NCBI GenBank assembly: GCA_965232575.1
Contig: CBDDPZ010000008.1
Coordinates: forward strand, 868,001-932,000
DNA from: Bin5 sp965232575
GTDB lineage: Bacteria > Chloroflexota > Anaerolineae > Caldilineales > Caldilineaceae
Reading direction: 5' to 3'
Length of the DNA stretch: 64,000 nucleotides
Position 1 is the first letter of the stretch. Every line of letters begins with the position of its first letter. Positions 28,461 through 36,094 of the stretch are shown piece by piece. Made by a program: the position numbers and the translations under genes. Under the pieces are notes generated by a model. The model saw only the letters and a program-made list of their open reading frames with translations, searched no databases and was not told the origin of the DNA.

Positions 28461-28527
28461 TTGACACCACCGTCAGTCTGTGCTATACTCTGCCTTGTTG
28501 CAAGATTTTGCAACAGATAAAATTATC
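28461..28527 (+). promoter_or_regulatory. Sigma-70 promoter with Zur-like operator upstream of znuA
   Basis: TTGACA (28461-28466), 17-base spacer, TATACT (28484-28489), then TTGTTGC-N8-GCAACA (28495-28515) and GATAAAATTATC (28516-28527). Nearly identical to 24463-24529, including the preceding TTGACGGGAAACCGGT. Confidence 0.78.
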
Positions 28528-28705
28528 ATTTCCCACAGATTCGACAGAGATCGGTCGGCGGTTACGCAAATCCGTCTACCGGGTACTGCGCTTTCTGACA
28601 GAATAGCACATCCTGGCGATGGATTCCCAATACGACTTTAGAGATCGACGTAAGTCATCTCTCATTCTTTGGGCATTGCACCGACTGCCGCAGCTCTGTT
28701 GACGC
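28528..28705 (+). pseudogene. Internally deleted copy of the Zur-like regulator gene
   Basis: Aligns with the gene at 35607-36044 but is only about 180 bases long. Bases 28531-28570 match codons 2-16; the sequence then jumps at CTACCGGGTA to codons 54-71; it jumps again at GCGATGG to the last 30 codons (CCAATACGACTTTAGAG, GGGCATTGCACCGACTGCC). Both junctions are short repeats present twice in the intact gene, so slippage deletions are the likely origin. The start codon is ATT, and CAG has become TAG in the middle. Confidence 0.8.
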
Positions 28706-28754
28706 CTATTGTGGGGGCACACACGCCACTAGCCTGGCGAAAGGGTACCCGCAG

Positions 28755-30047
28755 ATGCCTCACTCACTTCGAATTTTGACATCGATCCTGGCAATCCTGT
28801 TCCTCCTCGCCGCCTGCACGCCAGTTGCGCCTGAATCGACATCTGCCCAGCTGGGTCAGGAGACTGCCGCGTCGCCGGTCCAGGTGGTGGCAACCACCAA
28901 CTTCGTGGCCGATTGGGCTCGCGTGGTTGGTGGAAGCAGGGTAGAGGTCTTCGGCCTGCTACCAGTGGGCGGCGATCCGCACACCTTTCTGCCAGGCGCT
29001 CGCGACGTTGCCAGGGTAGCTGACGCCGATCTTGTGTTGACTGTCGGTCTCGGCCTGGAGGCCGACTGGCTGCAGGATCTCTTGCACAACGCCAGTGCAG
29101 ACGAGTCCAAGATCGTCGCGCTTGGTGAAGGAGTCGATCCGATCGAGTTCGCCATGGTCGATATGCATGACGATCACGGGGATGAGGACGAGCACGGCCA
29201 TGACGAGGATGATGAGGACGAGCACGGCCATGACGAGGATGATGAAGACGAGCACGGCCATGACGAGGATGATGAAGACGAGCACGGCCATGACGAGGAT
29301 GATGAAGACGAGCACGGCCATGACGAGGATGATGAAGACGAGCACGGCCATGACGAGGATGATGAAGACGAGCACGGCCATGACGAGGATGATGAAGACG
29401 AGCACGGCCATGACGAGGATGATGAAGACGAGCACGGCCATGACGAGGATGATGAAGACGAGCACGGCCATGACGAGGATGATGAAGACGAGCACGGCCA
29501 TGACGAGCACCACCACGGCCCTCTGGATCCTCACTTCTGGTTCGATCCGATCCGGGTGAAGGTCGCGGTCAACGAGATAGCTGCCCGGCTCTCGGCTATC
29601 GACCCTGAAGGCGCGGAGACCTACCTTCGGAACGCCGCAGAGTATGGGGAGCAGCTCGACGAGCTTCACGCCTGGGTTCAGGAGCAGGTCAGCGCGGTGG
29701 CGCCGGAACGCAGACTGCTGGTTACATCACACGACGCCTTCTCCTACTTTGCAGAGTTGTATGGGTTCGAGATAGTTGGCCTGGTTATACCGTCACTTGC
29801 GACGCACGTGGAGCCCTCCGCGGAGCACATCGCGGCACTGGTCGAGGTGGTAAGGGAACACGATCTGCCGGCGCTGTTTGGCGAGACGACGGTCAGCGAG
29901 AGGCTGGCGCAAACCATAGCAACCGAAACCGGCGCGCAGCTGTTCCGGCTCTTTTCGGGTTCCCTTGGGCCCGAGGGCAGCGGCGCTGACACCTACCTTG
30001 GCATGGTCCGTACAAACGTGGAACGCATCGTTGAGGCATTGAAATGA
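28755..30047 (+). CDS. znuA: Zinc ABC transporter substrate-binding lipoprotein with long His/Asp/Glu repeat
   Basis: A 430-aa cluster A-I metal-binding protein. The signal peptide ends in LLAAC; the mature part begins VQVVATTNFVADWARVVGG. Zinc ligands by family pattern are the His in GGDPHTF, the His in DPHFWFDP, the His in LVTSHDAFSYF and an acidic residue in LFGETTVSERLAQTIATETG. Between the first two lies an expanded loop of 11 copies of EDEHGHDEDD (about residues 143-250). Natural ZnuA proteins have a His-rich loop here, thought to bind or sense zinc, but this one is unusually long and regular. The stop overlaps the znuC start (ATGA). Confidence 0.92.
   Translation: MPHSLRILTSILAILFLLAACTPVAPESTSAQLGQETAASPVQVVATTNFVADWARVVGGSRVEVFGLLPVGGDPHTFLPGARDVARVADADLVLTVGLGLEADWLQDLLHNASADESKIVALGEGVDPIEFAMVDMHDDHGDEDEHGHDEDDEDEHGHDEDDEDEHGHDEDDEDEHGHDEDDEDEHGHDEDDEDEHGHDEDDEDEHGHDEDDEDEHGHDEDDEDEHGHDEDDEDEHGHDEDDEDEHGHDEHHHGPLDPHFWFDPIRVKVAVNEIAARLSAIDPEGAETYLRNAAEYGEQLDELHAWVQEQVSAVAPERRLLVTSHDAFSYFAELYGFEIVGLVIPSLATHVEPSAEHIAALVEVVREHDLPALFGETTVSERLAQTIATETGAQLFRLFSGSLGPEGSGADTYLGMVRTNVERIVEALK
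29187..29507 (+). repeat. 30-bp tandem repeat, 10.7 copies, inside znuA
   Basis: The unit GACGAGCACGGCCATGACGA + GGATGATGAA encodes Asp-Glu-His-Gly-His-Asp-Glu-Asp-Asp-Glu. Copies are identical apart from one GAG/GAA change in the first unit, so the array expanded recently or is kept homogeneous. The 30-base unit preserves frame. Because the repeats are near-identical, the true copy number may differ from the assembly. Confidence 0.95.
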
Positions 30048-30799
30048 ACACCCCTCCGTACCCGCACGCCGCCAGAATGTCGCTTCAGGACGTGACCGTC
30101 GAGTTCGATGGGCACAAGGCCCTGAGTAACGTCAGCTTCGACGTAGGCGCAGGGACCCTGATGGGCGTTGTAGGACCGAACGGGGCCGGCAAGAGCACGC
30201 TGTTCAATGCGATTGCCGGGCTCCTCCCCGTTCGCCAGGGGAAGGTGACCCTTCACCGTGTGGACAAGGGAAGTGGAGCGCTGGCCTACGTGCCTCAGCG
30301 AGAGAGCGTCAACTGGCGGTTCCCCGTGACCGCCATGGACGTTGTCATGATGGGCCGCTGCTGCAGACTGGGATGGTGCCGGCGTCCCGGGAAGAGAGAT
30401 CGCGAGCTTGTCGACGCCTGCCTGTGCCGCGTGGGCCTGTCGGACCATCGCTCCGCTCTGATGACCGAGCTTTCGGGAGGGCAGAGGCAGAGGGTATTCG
30501 TGGCCAGGGCGCTCACCCAGGAGGCGAGTGTGCTTCTCCTGGATGAGGCCTTCAGCGGCGTTGACGCCGGCGCCCAGGAGGGCCTCGTAGAGGTCCTCCA
30601 AACAGTGCGCAATGAAGGGCGCATTGTCCTGCTGGCGACCCACGACCTGACCAACCTGGCCGGACGCTTCGACCAGGTACTGTGTCTGAACCGCCGCGTG
30701 TGCGCCTGCGGCCCTCCCGACGAGGTGTTTACGTCCGAGGTCATGGAGCAGCTGTACGGCGCCCACGGTGTGCGCCTCACGACGGACGGGGAGCGGTAG
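30044..30799 (+). CDS. znuC: Zinc ABC transporter ATP-binding protein
   Basis: A 251-aa ABC ATPase. Walker A is GPNGAGKST (about residue 45), Q-loop YVPQRESVNW, signature LSGGQRQRVFVARAL, Walker B VLLLDEAFSGVD, and the H-loop His in LLATHDLTNL. It belongs to the metal-transport branch (ZnuC/MntB/TroB). It overlaps znuA by four bases and precedes znuB by 10, forming one operon. Confidence 0.92.
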   Translation: MNTPPYPHAARMSLQDVTVEFDGHKALSNVSFDVGAGTLMGVVGPNGAGKSTLFNAIAGLLPVRQGKVTLHRVDKGSGALAYVPQRESVNWRFPVTAMDVVMMGRCCRLGWCRRPGKRDRELVDACLCRVGLSDHRSALMTELSGGQRQRVFVARALTQEASVLLLDEAFSGVDAGAQEGLVEVLQTVRNEGRIVLLATHDLTNLAGRFDQVLCLNRRVCACGPPDEVFTSEVMEQLYGAHGVRLTTDGER

Positions 30800-30808
30800 C
30801 AAGAGGAC

Positions 30809-31627
30809 GTGATTGAGTTCTTTGTCGCCCCGCTCGAGTACGGCTTCATGGTGAGGGCCCTGATCGGCTCGGTGCTTGTTGGCGTCATGTGTCCCCTGAT
30901 TGGCGCGTATGTTGTCACCAGGAACCTCGCCTTCATGGGGGACGCTCTCGCCCACGCCGTGCTGCCGGGCATGGTGCTTGGATTCATCGCGGGCATCAAC
31001 CCGGCCATAGCCGCCGTCCCTACAGGCGTCGCCGTTGCCGTGCTCGTCAGGATTGTGAGCCGGCGCGCGGGCCTCAGCACGGATACCTCCATAGGCATCC
31101 TTTTTGCGGCCATGTTTGCCCTGGGACTTGCGATGCTGTCGACTTCAACGACGATTCGGGTCGATATGGAAGACCTGCTCCTGGGGCAGCTCCTGGGCAT
31201 TTCTCCCACCAGCATCTATGTGTCGCTTGGGATAACCGTGACGGTCATCCTGGGGCTGTTCGCTCTGCACCACTGGCTGCTGTTCGCCAGCTTCGATCCC
31301 GTGGGGGCCCAGGTTCTCGGCAAACGTACCAACATCGTCGACTATGTGTTCCTGGTCATGCTTGCCCTTGTTATCGTGATCGGAATTCAGGCGGCGGGTG
31401 TCATTCTTGTCATGGCGATGCTGGTGACACCTGCCGCCACGGCCTATCTGTTGGTGAGACGCTTTGTCTCGATGATGATAGCGGCCGCGTTGATAGGGAC
31501 CGCGGCCGCCGTGACCGGCCTTTACATCTCCTACCACTTCAATCTGCCCGCCGGTCCTGCCATGACCCTAGTAGCAAGCGGGATATTCGCACTGGCAGTC
31601 GCATTCAGGCGAAGAGCCCCTGTCTGA
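30809..31627 (+). CDS. znuB: Zinc ABC transporter permease
   Basis: A 272-aa ABC-3 family permease, GTG start with AAGAGG upstream. Eight or so hydrophobic segments. Family motifs include MVRALIGSVLVGVMCPLIGAYVVTRNLAFMGDALAHAVLPG and the C-terminal VIGIQAAGVILVMAMLVTPAATAYLLVRRF. Bases 31448-31480 recur, with one mismatch, just upstream of the Zur-like gene at 35554-35586. Confidence 0.92.
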   Translation: MIEFFVAPLEYGFMVRALIGSVLVGVMCPLIGAYVVTRNLAFMGDALAHAVLPGMVLGFIAGINPAIAAVPTGVAVAVLVRIVSRRAGLSTDTSIGILFAAMFALGLAMLSTSTTIRVDMEDLLLGQLLGISPTSIYVSLGITVTVILGLFALHHWLLFASFDPVGAQVLGKRTNIVDYVFLVMLALVIVIGIQAAGVILVMAMLVTPAATAYLLVRRFVSMMIAAALIGTAAAVTGLYISYHFNLPAGPAMTLVASGIFALAVAFRRRAPV

Positions 31628-31834
31628 GAATCCTTTTCTCGAAAGACGCTCGTCCGAAGCCGTCGTGGGAGACCGCCCGGCGCCCCAGCCAGAACAACTT
31701 CAGGGCTGTGTCTGGACAAAGGTTGTGAGGGCCTTATCCCTGGTTAGGGAAGGCTGGTTTCTTGATTTGCAGGCAGTCATGTACGCCCATGACGAGCACA
31801 GACACCCATAGACAAAAAAATAAAGAGGACAAAG
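31628..31834. other. Gap between znuB and the following operon
   Basis: About 200 bases with no ORF. It ends in a purine-rich stretch (AAATAAAGAGGACAAAG) that serves as ribosome site for the next gene. No Zur-like palindrome is visible, so the downstream genes may depend on read-through or an unrecognised promoter. Confidence 0.35.
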
Positions 31835-32998
31835 ATGTTGAAATTGCCCGTTGATTGGGGAACGTTATGGTTAGGGGGCTTCTGCCCGGTGGAGGCGCTC
31901 GGTGGGTTGCCAATTCGTGGCGCAGATTATGCCGCGCATCCACCGCTGGATGAGCGGCTGACCCTACCTGCTAACGCAGCTTTACACGCCGAGGTGACGC
32001 TTGAAACGGCAGAGGCGACATGGTCGGAACGCCTGGGCGGCGCGTCGGTTGTGCTGGTGCGCGATGCCTACCGCGCTCGCCGTTTACTGCATCAGGCGGC
32101 GGGAATTCAGCCAGGCGAATGGGTCGGTGTCCCGGCGAATGCCAGCCATGACCTGGCAGAGTCGGTCAAGCATCATAAGGGGCTGCTGCGCTTTCTGGAC
32201 TTTGACGCGCATCTGCGGCTCGCGCCGTCCAGTACGCGCTTCACCTGGACGCAGGTGGTGCGCGGGTTGTGGCAGCCGCAGAACGCTACATGGCTCGACT
32301 GCGCTGACACCCTGCCTACGCCCGGCGCGGCAGAGCGCCCGGCGGTGACCCTGTACGGCTTACATCTGCCTGATGCTGATGACCGCCCCGGCGCGCTGCT
32401 GGTATTCAGTGATGAGGCACTCTATGCAGAGGTGAGAGCATTGCGTCAACCGGCTGACTGCCCGAACGCAGCGCAGGCATTGGCACAGTGTGAACGTCTG
32501 CCAGAACTGGCAGAGCGCCAAAGCGCGAATCTGGCGGAGGTGCGGCGCGGTCTGCGTGAAGCCGCCGGGCTGGTGACACACGGGTCGAACAGGCTGGCGC
32601 TGGCGACTGCGGTCGCGGTGCAGATTCCGCTGGAGAGCGATATCGCCACGTTTTACGCTTACGTTGAGCAGGAAAATACGCCCGTGCGCTGGCTGCCACA
32701 GATTCGGCCTTTGCATTATGCCGCGCTGGGCGCCGACGGCGCGCCGGATCACCGGGGAACGGCGGCGAACCTCGCTCGCTGGATGTGCGTCCCGGTGGGG
32801 CCAGATTACACTTTTGAAGAGATCAAACACGGTGTCCTGGGCATCGTCAAAGCGGCGGAATATCTCGGTGTGCGCTGGCGCACCAATCCCGCCTATGCTG
32901 CCGAGTACGCTGCCTTGATGGATCGAACTTACGGCGCAGGGCATGATGCCTACCGCCCGTTGTTTGCGCTGGATGAAGCCATCGCAGCGGGAGTTTAG
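31835..32998 (+). CDS. Unrecognised 387-aa protein of the zinc island
   Basis: Clear gene: ATG with AGAGGA upstream, stop followed two bases later by the next ATG. I do not recognise the family. No signal peptide or membrane segment. Residues about 80-125 (RRLLHQAAGIQPGEWVGVPA then HKGLLRFLDFD) resemble the cofactor-domain strand pattern of DegT-type aminotransferases, but the catalytic Lys pattern is not evident, so at most it would be a degenerate relative. Cys residues at FCPVEALGG, DCADT, DCPNAA, QCERLP and WMCVPV, with several His, could bind metal. Being first in a cluster with a COG0523 GTPase and a WD40 protein suggests a zinc-responsive client or partner (inference). Confidence 0.75.
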   Translation: MLKLPVDWGTLWLGGFCPVEALGGLPIRGADYAAHPPLDERLTLPANAALHAEVTLETAEATWSERLGGASVVLVRDAYRARRLLHQAAGIQPGEWVGVPANASHDLAESVKHHKGLLRFLDFDAHLRLAPSSTRFTWTQVVRGLWQPQNATWLDCADTLPTPGAAERPAVTLYGLHLPDADDRPGALLVFSDEALYAEVRALRQPADCPNAAQALAQCERLPELAERQSANLAEVRRGLREAAGLVTHGSNRLALATAVAVQIPLESDIATFYAYVEQENTPVRWLPQIRPLHYAALGADGAPDHRGTAANLARWMCVPVGPDYTFEEIKHGVLGIVKAAEYLGVRWRTNPAYAAEYAALMDRTYGAGHDAYRPLFALDEAIAAGV

Positions 32999-33000
32999 TC

Positions 33001-33102
33001 ATGCAGTTTATCGCTATCACCGGGATGCTGCATCAGCCAAAGACCGCGCTGACGCGGGCGCTTATTGAAGCGTTCTCCGCCGAAAGCGAAAACGACAGTT
33101 GA
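33001..33102 (+). CDS. Small ORF, possible truncated P-loop protein
   Basis: A 33-codon ORF (begins MQFIAITGMLHQPKTALTRA) that starts two bases after the previous stop and ends 17 bases before the GTPase start. Its opening resembles the first strand and helix of a COG0523 GTPase (VTVLTGFLGAGKTTLLNRVL) with the Walker A glycines and lysine context lost. It could be a relic or a translation-coupling peptide. Confidence 0.4.
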   Translation: MQFIAITGMLHQPKTALTRALIEAFSAESENDS

Positions 33103-33119
33103 ATGGAGAAGACAGGAAC

Positions 33120-34478
33120 ATGATGAACACAGTTGAAGCACGAGTGCCAGTGACCGTTCTGACGGGCTTTCTGGGGGCAGGCAAAACCACGCTGCTCAAC
33201 CGCGTCCTGACCGAAAATCACGGCAAGAAAATCGCCGTCATCGAAAATGAGTTCGGCGAGATCGGCATTGATAACGATCTGGTTATTGGCGCGGAAGAAG
33301 AGATCTTCGAGATGAACAACGGATGCATCTGCTGCACCGTTCGGGGTGATCTGATTCGCATTCTCGGTCATCTGATGAAGCGCCGCGATAAGTTCGATTA
33401 CATCATGGTCGAAACCACCGGCATGGCGGATCCCGGTCCCGTCGCGCAAACCTTCTACGTGGATGATGATATGCAGGAAAAACTGATGCTGGATGGGATT
33501 GTCACGGTGGTCGATGCCAAACACATCTGGGAACACATCGACGACAGCGATGAGGCAAAAGAACAGGTTGCCTTTGCGGATGTGATCCTGCTGAACAAGA
33601 CAGATCTGGTTGCCCCGGAAGACCTCGACAGACTCGAAGCACGTATCAAGAGCATGAACAGCATGGCGAAAATCTTCCGCACCCGCGACGCGGTGGTCGA
33701 GATGGACAAGATTCTCAATGTGGGCGGCTTCAACCTCGACCGGGCACTGGAAATCGACCCGAAGTTCATGGAGCCGGAATACCCGTTTGAGTGGTCGGGT
33801 ATCTATGAACTGAACACCGGGACGTACGAATGGGTGATGGGTGAAGGCCCTGACCCGGTGATGGGGGCCGCACTCCTGCCGCTGGCAAATAGTGGATCGG
33901 CGGCGAAGGAGGCGACGCTGATGGACGCCGTATTGACCTTCTCTGAAGATGAGCAGGCAGTACAGGCAGGCGAGACGCTGCGCCTCGGCAAAGGACAGCA
34001 CAACCAGCTCGTTCTGAACGGAAATGGCGAGACCGTCTTCGACTTCGTAATTCAGCAGCCGGGCTGTTACATGCTGTTCACCGAACATCACCCTGAAGAG
34101 TTCGACGCGCACCTGTGCGGCACGGATGCAGTGCTTGCCCCCCTCGAAACCCGCGAGTACAAGCCCGATCATGAACACGACGAAGAGGTGACTTCCGTTG
34201 GCATCACCCTCCCCGGTGATTTTGATTTGGAGAGGCTCAATCGTTGGTTAGGTCAACTGTTGGTCAAACAGGGCCAGGACATCTTCCGTATGAAGGGCGT
34301 GTTGAGCCTGCGCGGCCAAGATGAGCGCTTCGTATTTCAGGGGGTGCATATGCTCTTTGACGGCCGCCCGGATCGTCCGTGGGGGAATGAACAGCGTCAT
34401 AACAAGATGGTCTTTATCGGGCGTAACCTGGATCGGTCTGCACTGGAAGAAGGCTTTCGCGCATGTCTCGTGTCATGA
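33120..34478 (+). CDS. COG0523 (CobW/ZNG-type) GTPase, putative zinc metallochaperone, copy 1
   Basis: A 452-aa G3E GTPase, start at ATG 33120 with GGAG 12 bases upstream. Walker A is TGFLGAGKTTLLNRV (about residues 14-28), the metal-binding CXCC motif is NGCICCTVRGD, switch/Walker B region IMVETTGMADP, and guanine specificity NKTD. The C-terminal CobW_C domain lies at about 340-445 (GDFDLERLNRWLGQLLVKQGQDIFRMKGVLSL). An inserted acidic segment with WVMGEGPDPVMGAALL replaces the His-rich linker of the other two copies. Family members deliver zinc to client enzymes under scarcity. It overlaps the WD40 gene by 16 bases. Confidence 0.9.
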   Translation: MMNTVEARVPVTVLTGFLGAGKTTLLNRVLTENHGKKIAVIENEFGEIGIDNDLVIGAEEEIFEMNNGCICCTVRGDLIRILGHLMKRRDKFDYIMVETTGMADPGPVAQTFYVDDDMQEKLMLDGIVTVVDAKHIWEHIDDSDEAKEQVAFADVILLNKTDLVAPEDLDRLEARIKSMNSMAKIFRTRDAVVEMDKILNVGGFNLDRALEIDPKFMEPEYPFEWSGIYELNTGTYEWVMGEGPDPVMGAALLPLANSGSAAKEATLMDAVLTFSEDEQAVQAGETLRLGKGQHNQLVLNGNGETVFDFVIQQPGCYMLFTEHHPEEFDAHLCGTDAVLAPLETREYKPDHEHDEEVTSVGITLPGDFDLERLNRWLGQLLVKQGQDIFRMKGVLSLRGQDERFVFQGVHMLFDGRPDRPWGNEQRHNKMVFIGRNLDRSALEEGFRACLVS

Positions 34479-35524
34479 TGCGGCGCAAAGGCGGGCGCAA
34501 AACGCCGAAGCCATCGCTCAAGGCAATTTGGCGTACCCACATTGACGATCATCCGATCGGGCTGGCATGGTCGCCGGACGGCAAAAAGCTGGCAGTGGCG
34601 GGTGTGTCTGGGCCAATCAAGCTGTTTAACGGTGCAGACGGCGCGCTACAGCACAAGCTGCCCGGTCATACCCTTGGCACGATGGCGCTTTCGTGGCACA
34701 AAGGCAGTCGTCTCCTCGCCAGCGTCGGGCAGGACGGCAAGGTACGGCTGTGGAATACCAAGACAGGATCGCAGACCTCTGAAATGGCAGGCGGCGCAAG
34801 CTGGGTGGAGCGTGTCGCTTTCAGCCCTGCCGGCGACTGGCTGGTGTCAGCCGCCGGGCGCAAACTGCGACTGTGGAACGCCACCGGGGAGTTGCACTAC
34901 GAATATCCCGATGCGAACAGCACCATTACTGACATAAAGTGGCGCAGAGATGGCAAACGGTTCGCCGTCTCTGCCTACAATGGAGTCGTGCTGTTTGGCC
35001 CCACAAAAGCGGAACCACTCGACCGTTTCGAATGGCAGGGCTCGTCTCTCACACTGGAATGGAGTCCCGATGGTAAGCATATCGCCACCGGCGATCAGGA
35101 CTCGACGGTGCATTTCTGGCTCGTCGAGTCCGGGCAGGATCTGCAGATGTGGGGCTACGAAACGAAGGTGCTGGAACTGGCATGGAGCTTCAACAGCCGC
35201 TATCTGGCGACCGGCGGCGGGACCCAGGCGGTAGTCTGGGACTGTTCCGGCAAGGGGCCGGAAAACACGAAACCGATCATGCTGGAAGGGCATCGGGACC
35301 TCATCAAGCACCTGAAGTTTCAACGACGGGGTATGCTGCTGGCTTCCGGTGGGAAAGATGGTTTGCTGGCAATCTGGAAAATCGAGAAGAAGAAACCCGT
35401 TATGCTGGCGGACGCTGTGTTCAAAAACCCGATTGCCGGCCTGGCCTGGTCACCGGATGATCGCCGTATCGCGGCGTCAGATGAGAGTGGTACCCTGTCG
35501 ATAGCGGCGGTGCAGCAGTTATGA
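34463..35524 (+). CDS. WD40-repeat protein linked to the metallochaperone
   Basis: A 353-aa protein with a short basic N-terminus (MSRVMMRRKGGRKTPKPS) and about seven WD40 blades, shown by repeated WSPDGKKLAVAG, VGQDGKVRLWN, FSPAGDWLVSA, WSPDGKHIATGDQDSTVHFW, ATGGGTQAVVWDC, ASGGKDGLLAIWK and WSPDDRRIAASD. It is cytoplasmic, with no signal peptide. The start overlaps the GTPase stop region, so the two are translationally coupled. It is likely a scaffold for the GTPase or its client, but function is unknown. Confidence 0.88.
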   Translation: MSRVMMRRKGGRKTPKPSLKAIWRTHIDDHPIGLAWSPDGKKLAVAGVSGPIKLFNGADGALQHKLPGHTLGTMALSWHKGSRLLASVGQDGKVRLWNTKTGSQTSEMAGGASWVERVAFSPAGDWLVSAAGRKLRLWNATGELHYEYPDANSTITDIKWRRDGKRFAVSAYNGVVLFGPTKAEPLDRFEWQGSSLTLEWSPDGKHIATGDQDSTVHFWLVESGQDLQMWGYETKVLELAWSFNSRYLATGGGTQAVVWDCSGKGPENTKPIMLEGHRDLIKHLKFQRRGMLLASGGKDGLLAIWKIEKKKPVMLADAVFKNPIAGLAWSPDDRRIAASDESGTLSIAAVQQL

Positions 35525-35553
35525 GAAACGTGTTTCATATGAAATAATCCCCT

Positions 35554-35586
35554 CTGTTGGTGAGACGTTTTGTCTCGATGATGATA
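35554..35586 (+). repeat. 33-bp znuB fragment upstream of the Zur-like gene
   Basis: Matches 31448-31480 inside znuB at 32 of 33 positions. It runs directly into the leader half-palindrome TTGCAACA of the regulator gene. It marks a recombination junction: sequence before 35554 belongs to the inserted block, sequence after it to the old zur leader. Confidence 0.85.
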
Positions 35587-35606
35587 TTGCAACAGATAGA
35601 GTTATC
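35587..35606 (+). promoter_or_regulatory. Truncated Zur-like operator at the regulator start codon
   Basis: TTGCAACA (right half of the first palindrome) followed by GATAGAGTTATC (35595-35606), which abuts the ATG. The left half and the promoter seen in the other two copies are missing, so the regulator must now be transcribed from another promoter, perhaps that of the preceding operon. Confidence 0.6.
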
Positions 35607-36044
35607 ATGTCCCACAATACGACAGAGATCAGTCGGCAGTTACGCAAATCCGGCTACCGGGTAACACCCCAACGCCAGCTCATCCTGGACGCCGTCTGTC
35701 AACTCGGTGACCACGTCACGCCCGAAGCGGTGTACGACCATGTACACCGCATCGCTCCGACTCTGAGCCGGGCGACCGTCTACCGGGTACTGCACTTTCT
35801 GACAGAACAGCGCATCCTGGCGATGGTGCATATGGCCGACGGCCGGCTTGCCTACGAGATGGCCGGGCCCGAACCGCATCACCACCTCGTCTGCCGCTCC
35901 TGCGACAGCTTGCTTGAGCTGCCGCACAGCGTCTTGCGGTCATTTCGCCGGGCGATGGAATCCCAGTACGACTTTGAGGTCGACGTAAGTCATGTCTCAT
36001 TCTTTGGGCATTGCACCGACTGCCGTGACTCTGTCGGCGCCTGA
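35607..36044 (+). CDS. zur: Fur-family metalloregulator, probable zinc uptake regulator
   Basis: A 145-aa Fur-type repressor. The winged-helix domain (about 1-85) contains SGYRVTPQRQLILDAV and LSRATVYRVLHFLTEQRIL, the DNA-recognition helix. The dimerisation domain has HHHLVCRSCDSLLEL and HCTDC, the paired CXXC structural zinc site, plus His clusters for the sensory site. Its place within znuABC and COG0523 genes argues for zinc as co-repressor, but Fur or Mur specificity is not excluded. Two decayed copies lie at 24530 and 28528. It is followed after 50 bases by a truncated znuA. Confidence 0.88.
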   Translation: MSHNTTEISRQLRKSGYRVTPQRQLILDAVCQLGDHVTPEAVYDHVHRIAPTLSRATVYRVLHFLTEQRILAMVHMADGRLAYEMAGPEPHHHLVCRSCDSLLELPHSVLRSFRRAMESQYDFEVDVSHVSFFGHCTDCRDSVGA

Positions 36045-36094
36045 CGCCTGTTGTGGGGGCACACGTCATCAGCCTGACGAAAGGGTACCCGCAG

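Noticed and set aside
29187..29507. Regular 30-bp repeat array suggesting CRISPR
   Set aside because: There are no spacers; it is an in-frame coding tandem repeat inside znuA.
35531..35546. A third parS-like string (TGTTTCATATGAAATA)
   Set aside because: Central CG is replaced by TA and one arm is imperfect; it lies in a rearranged junction.
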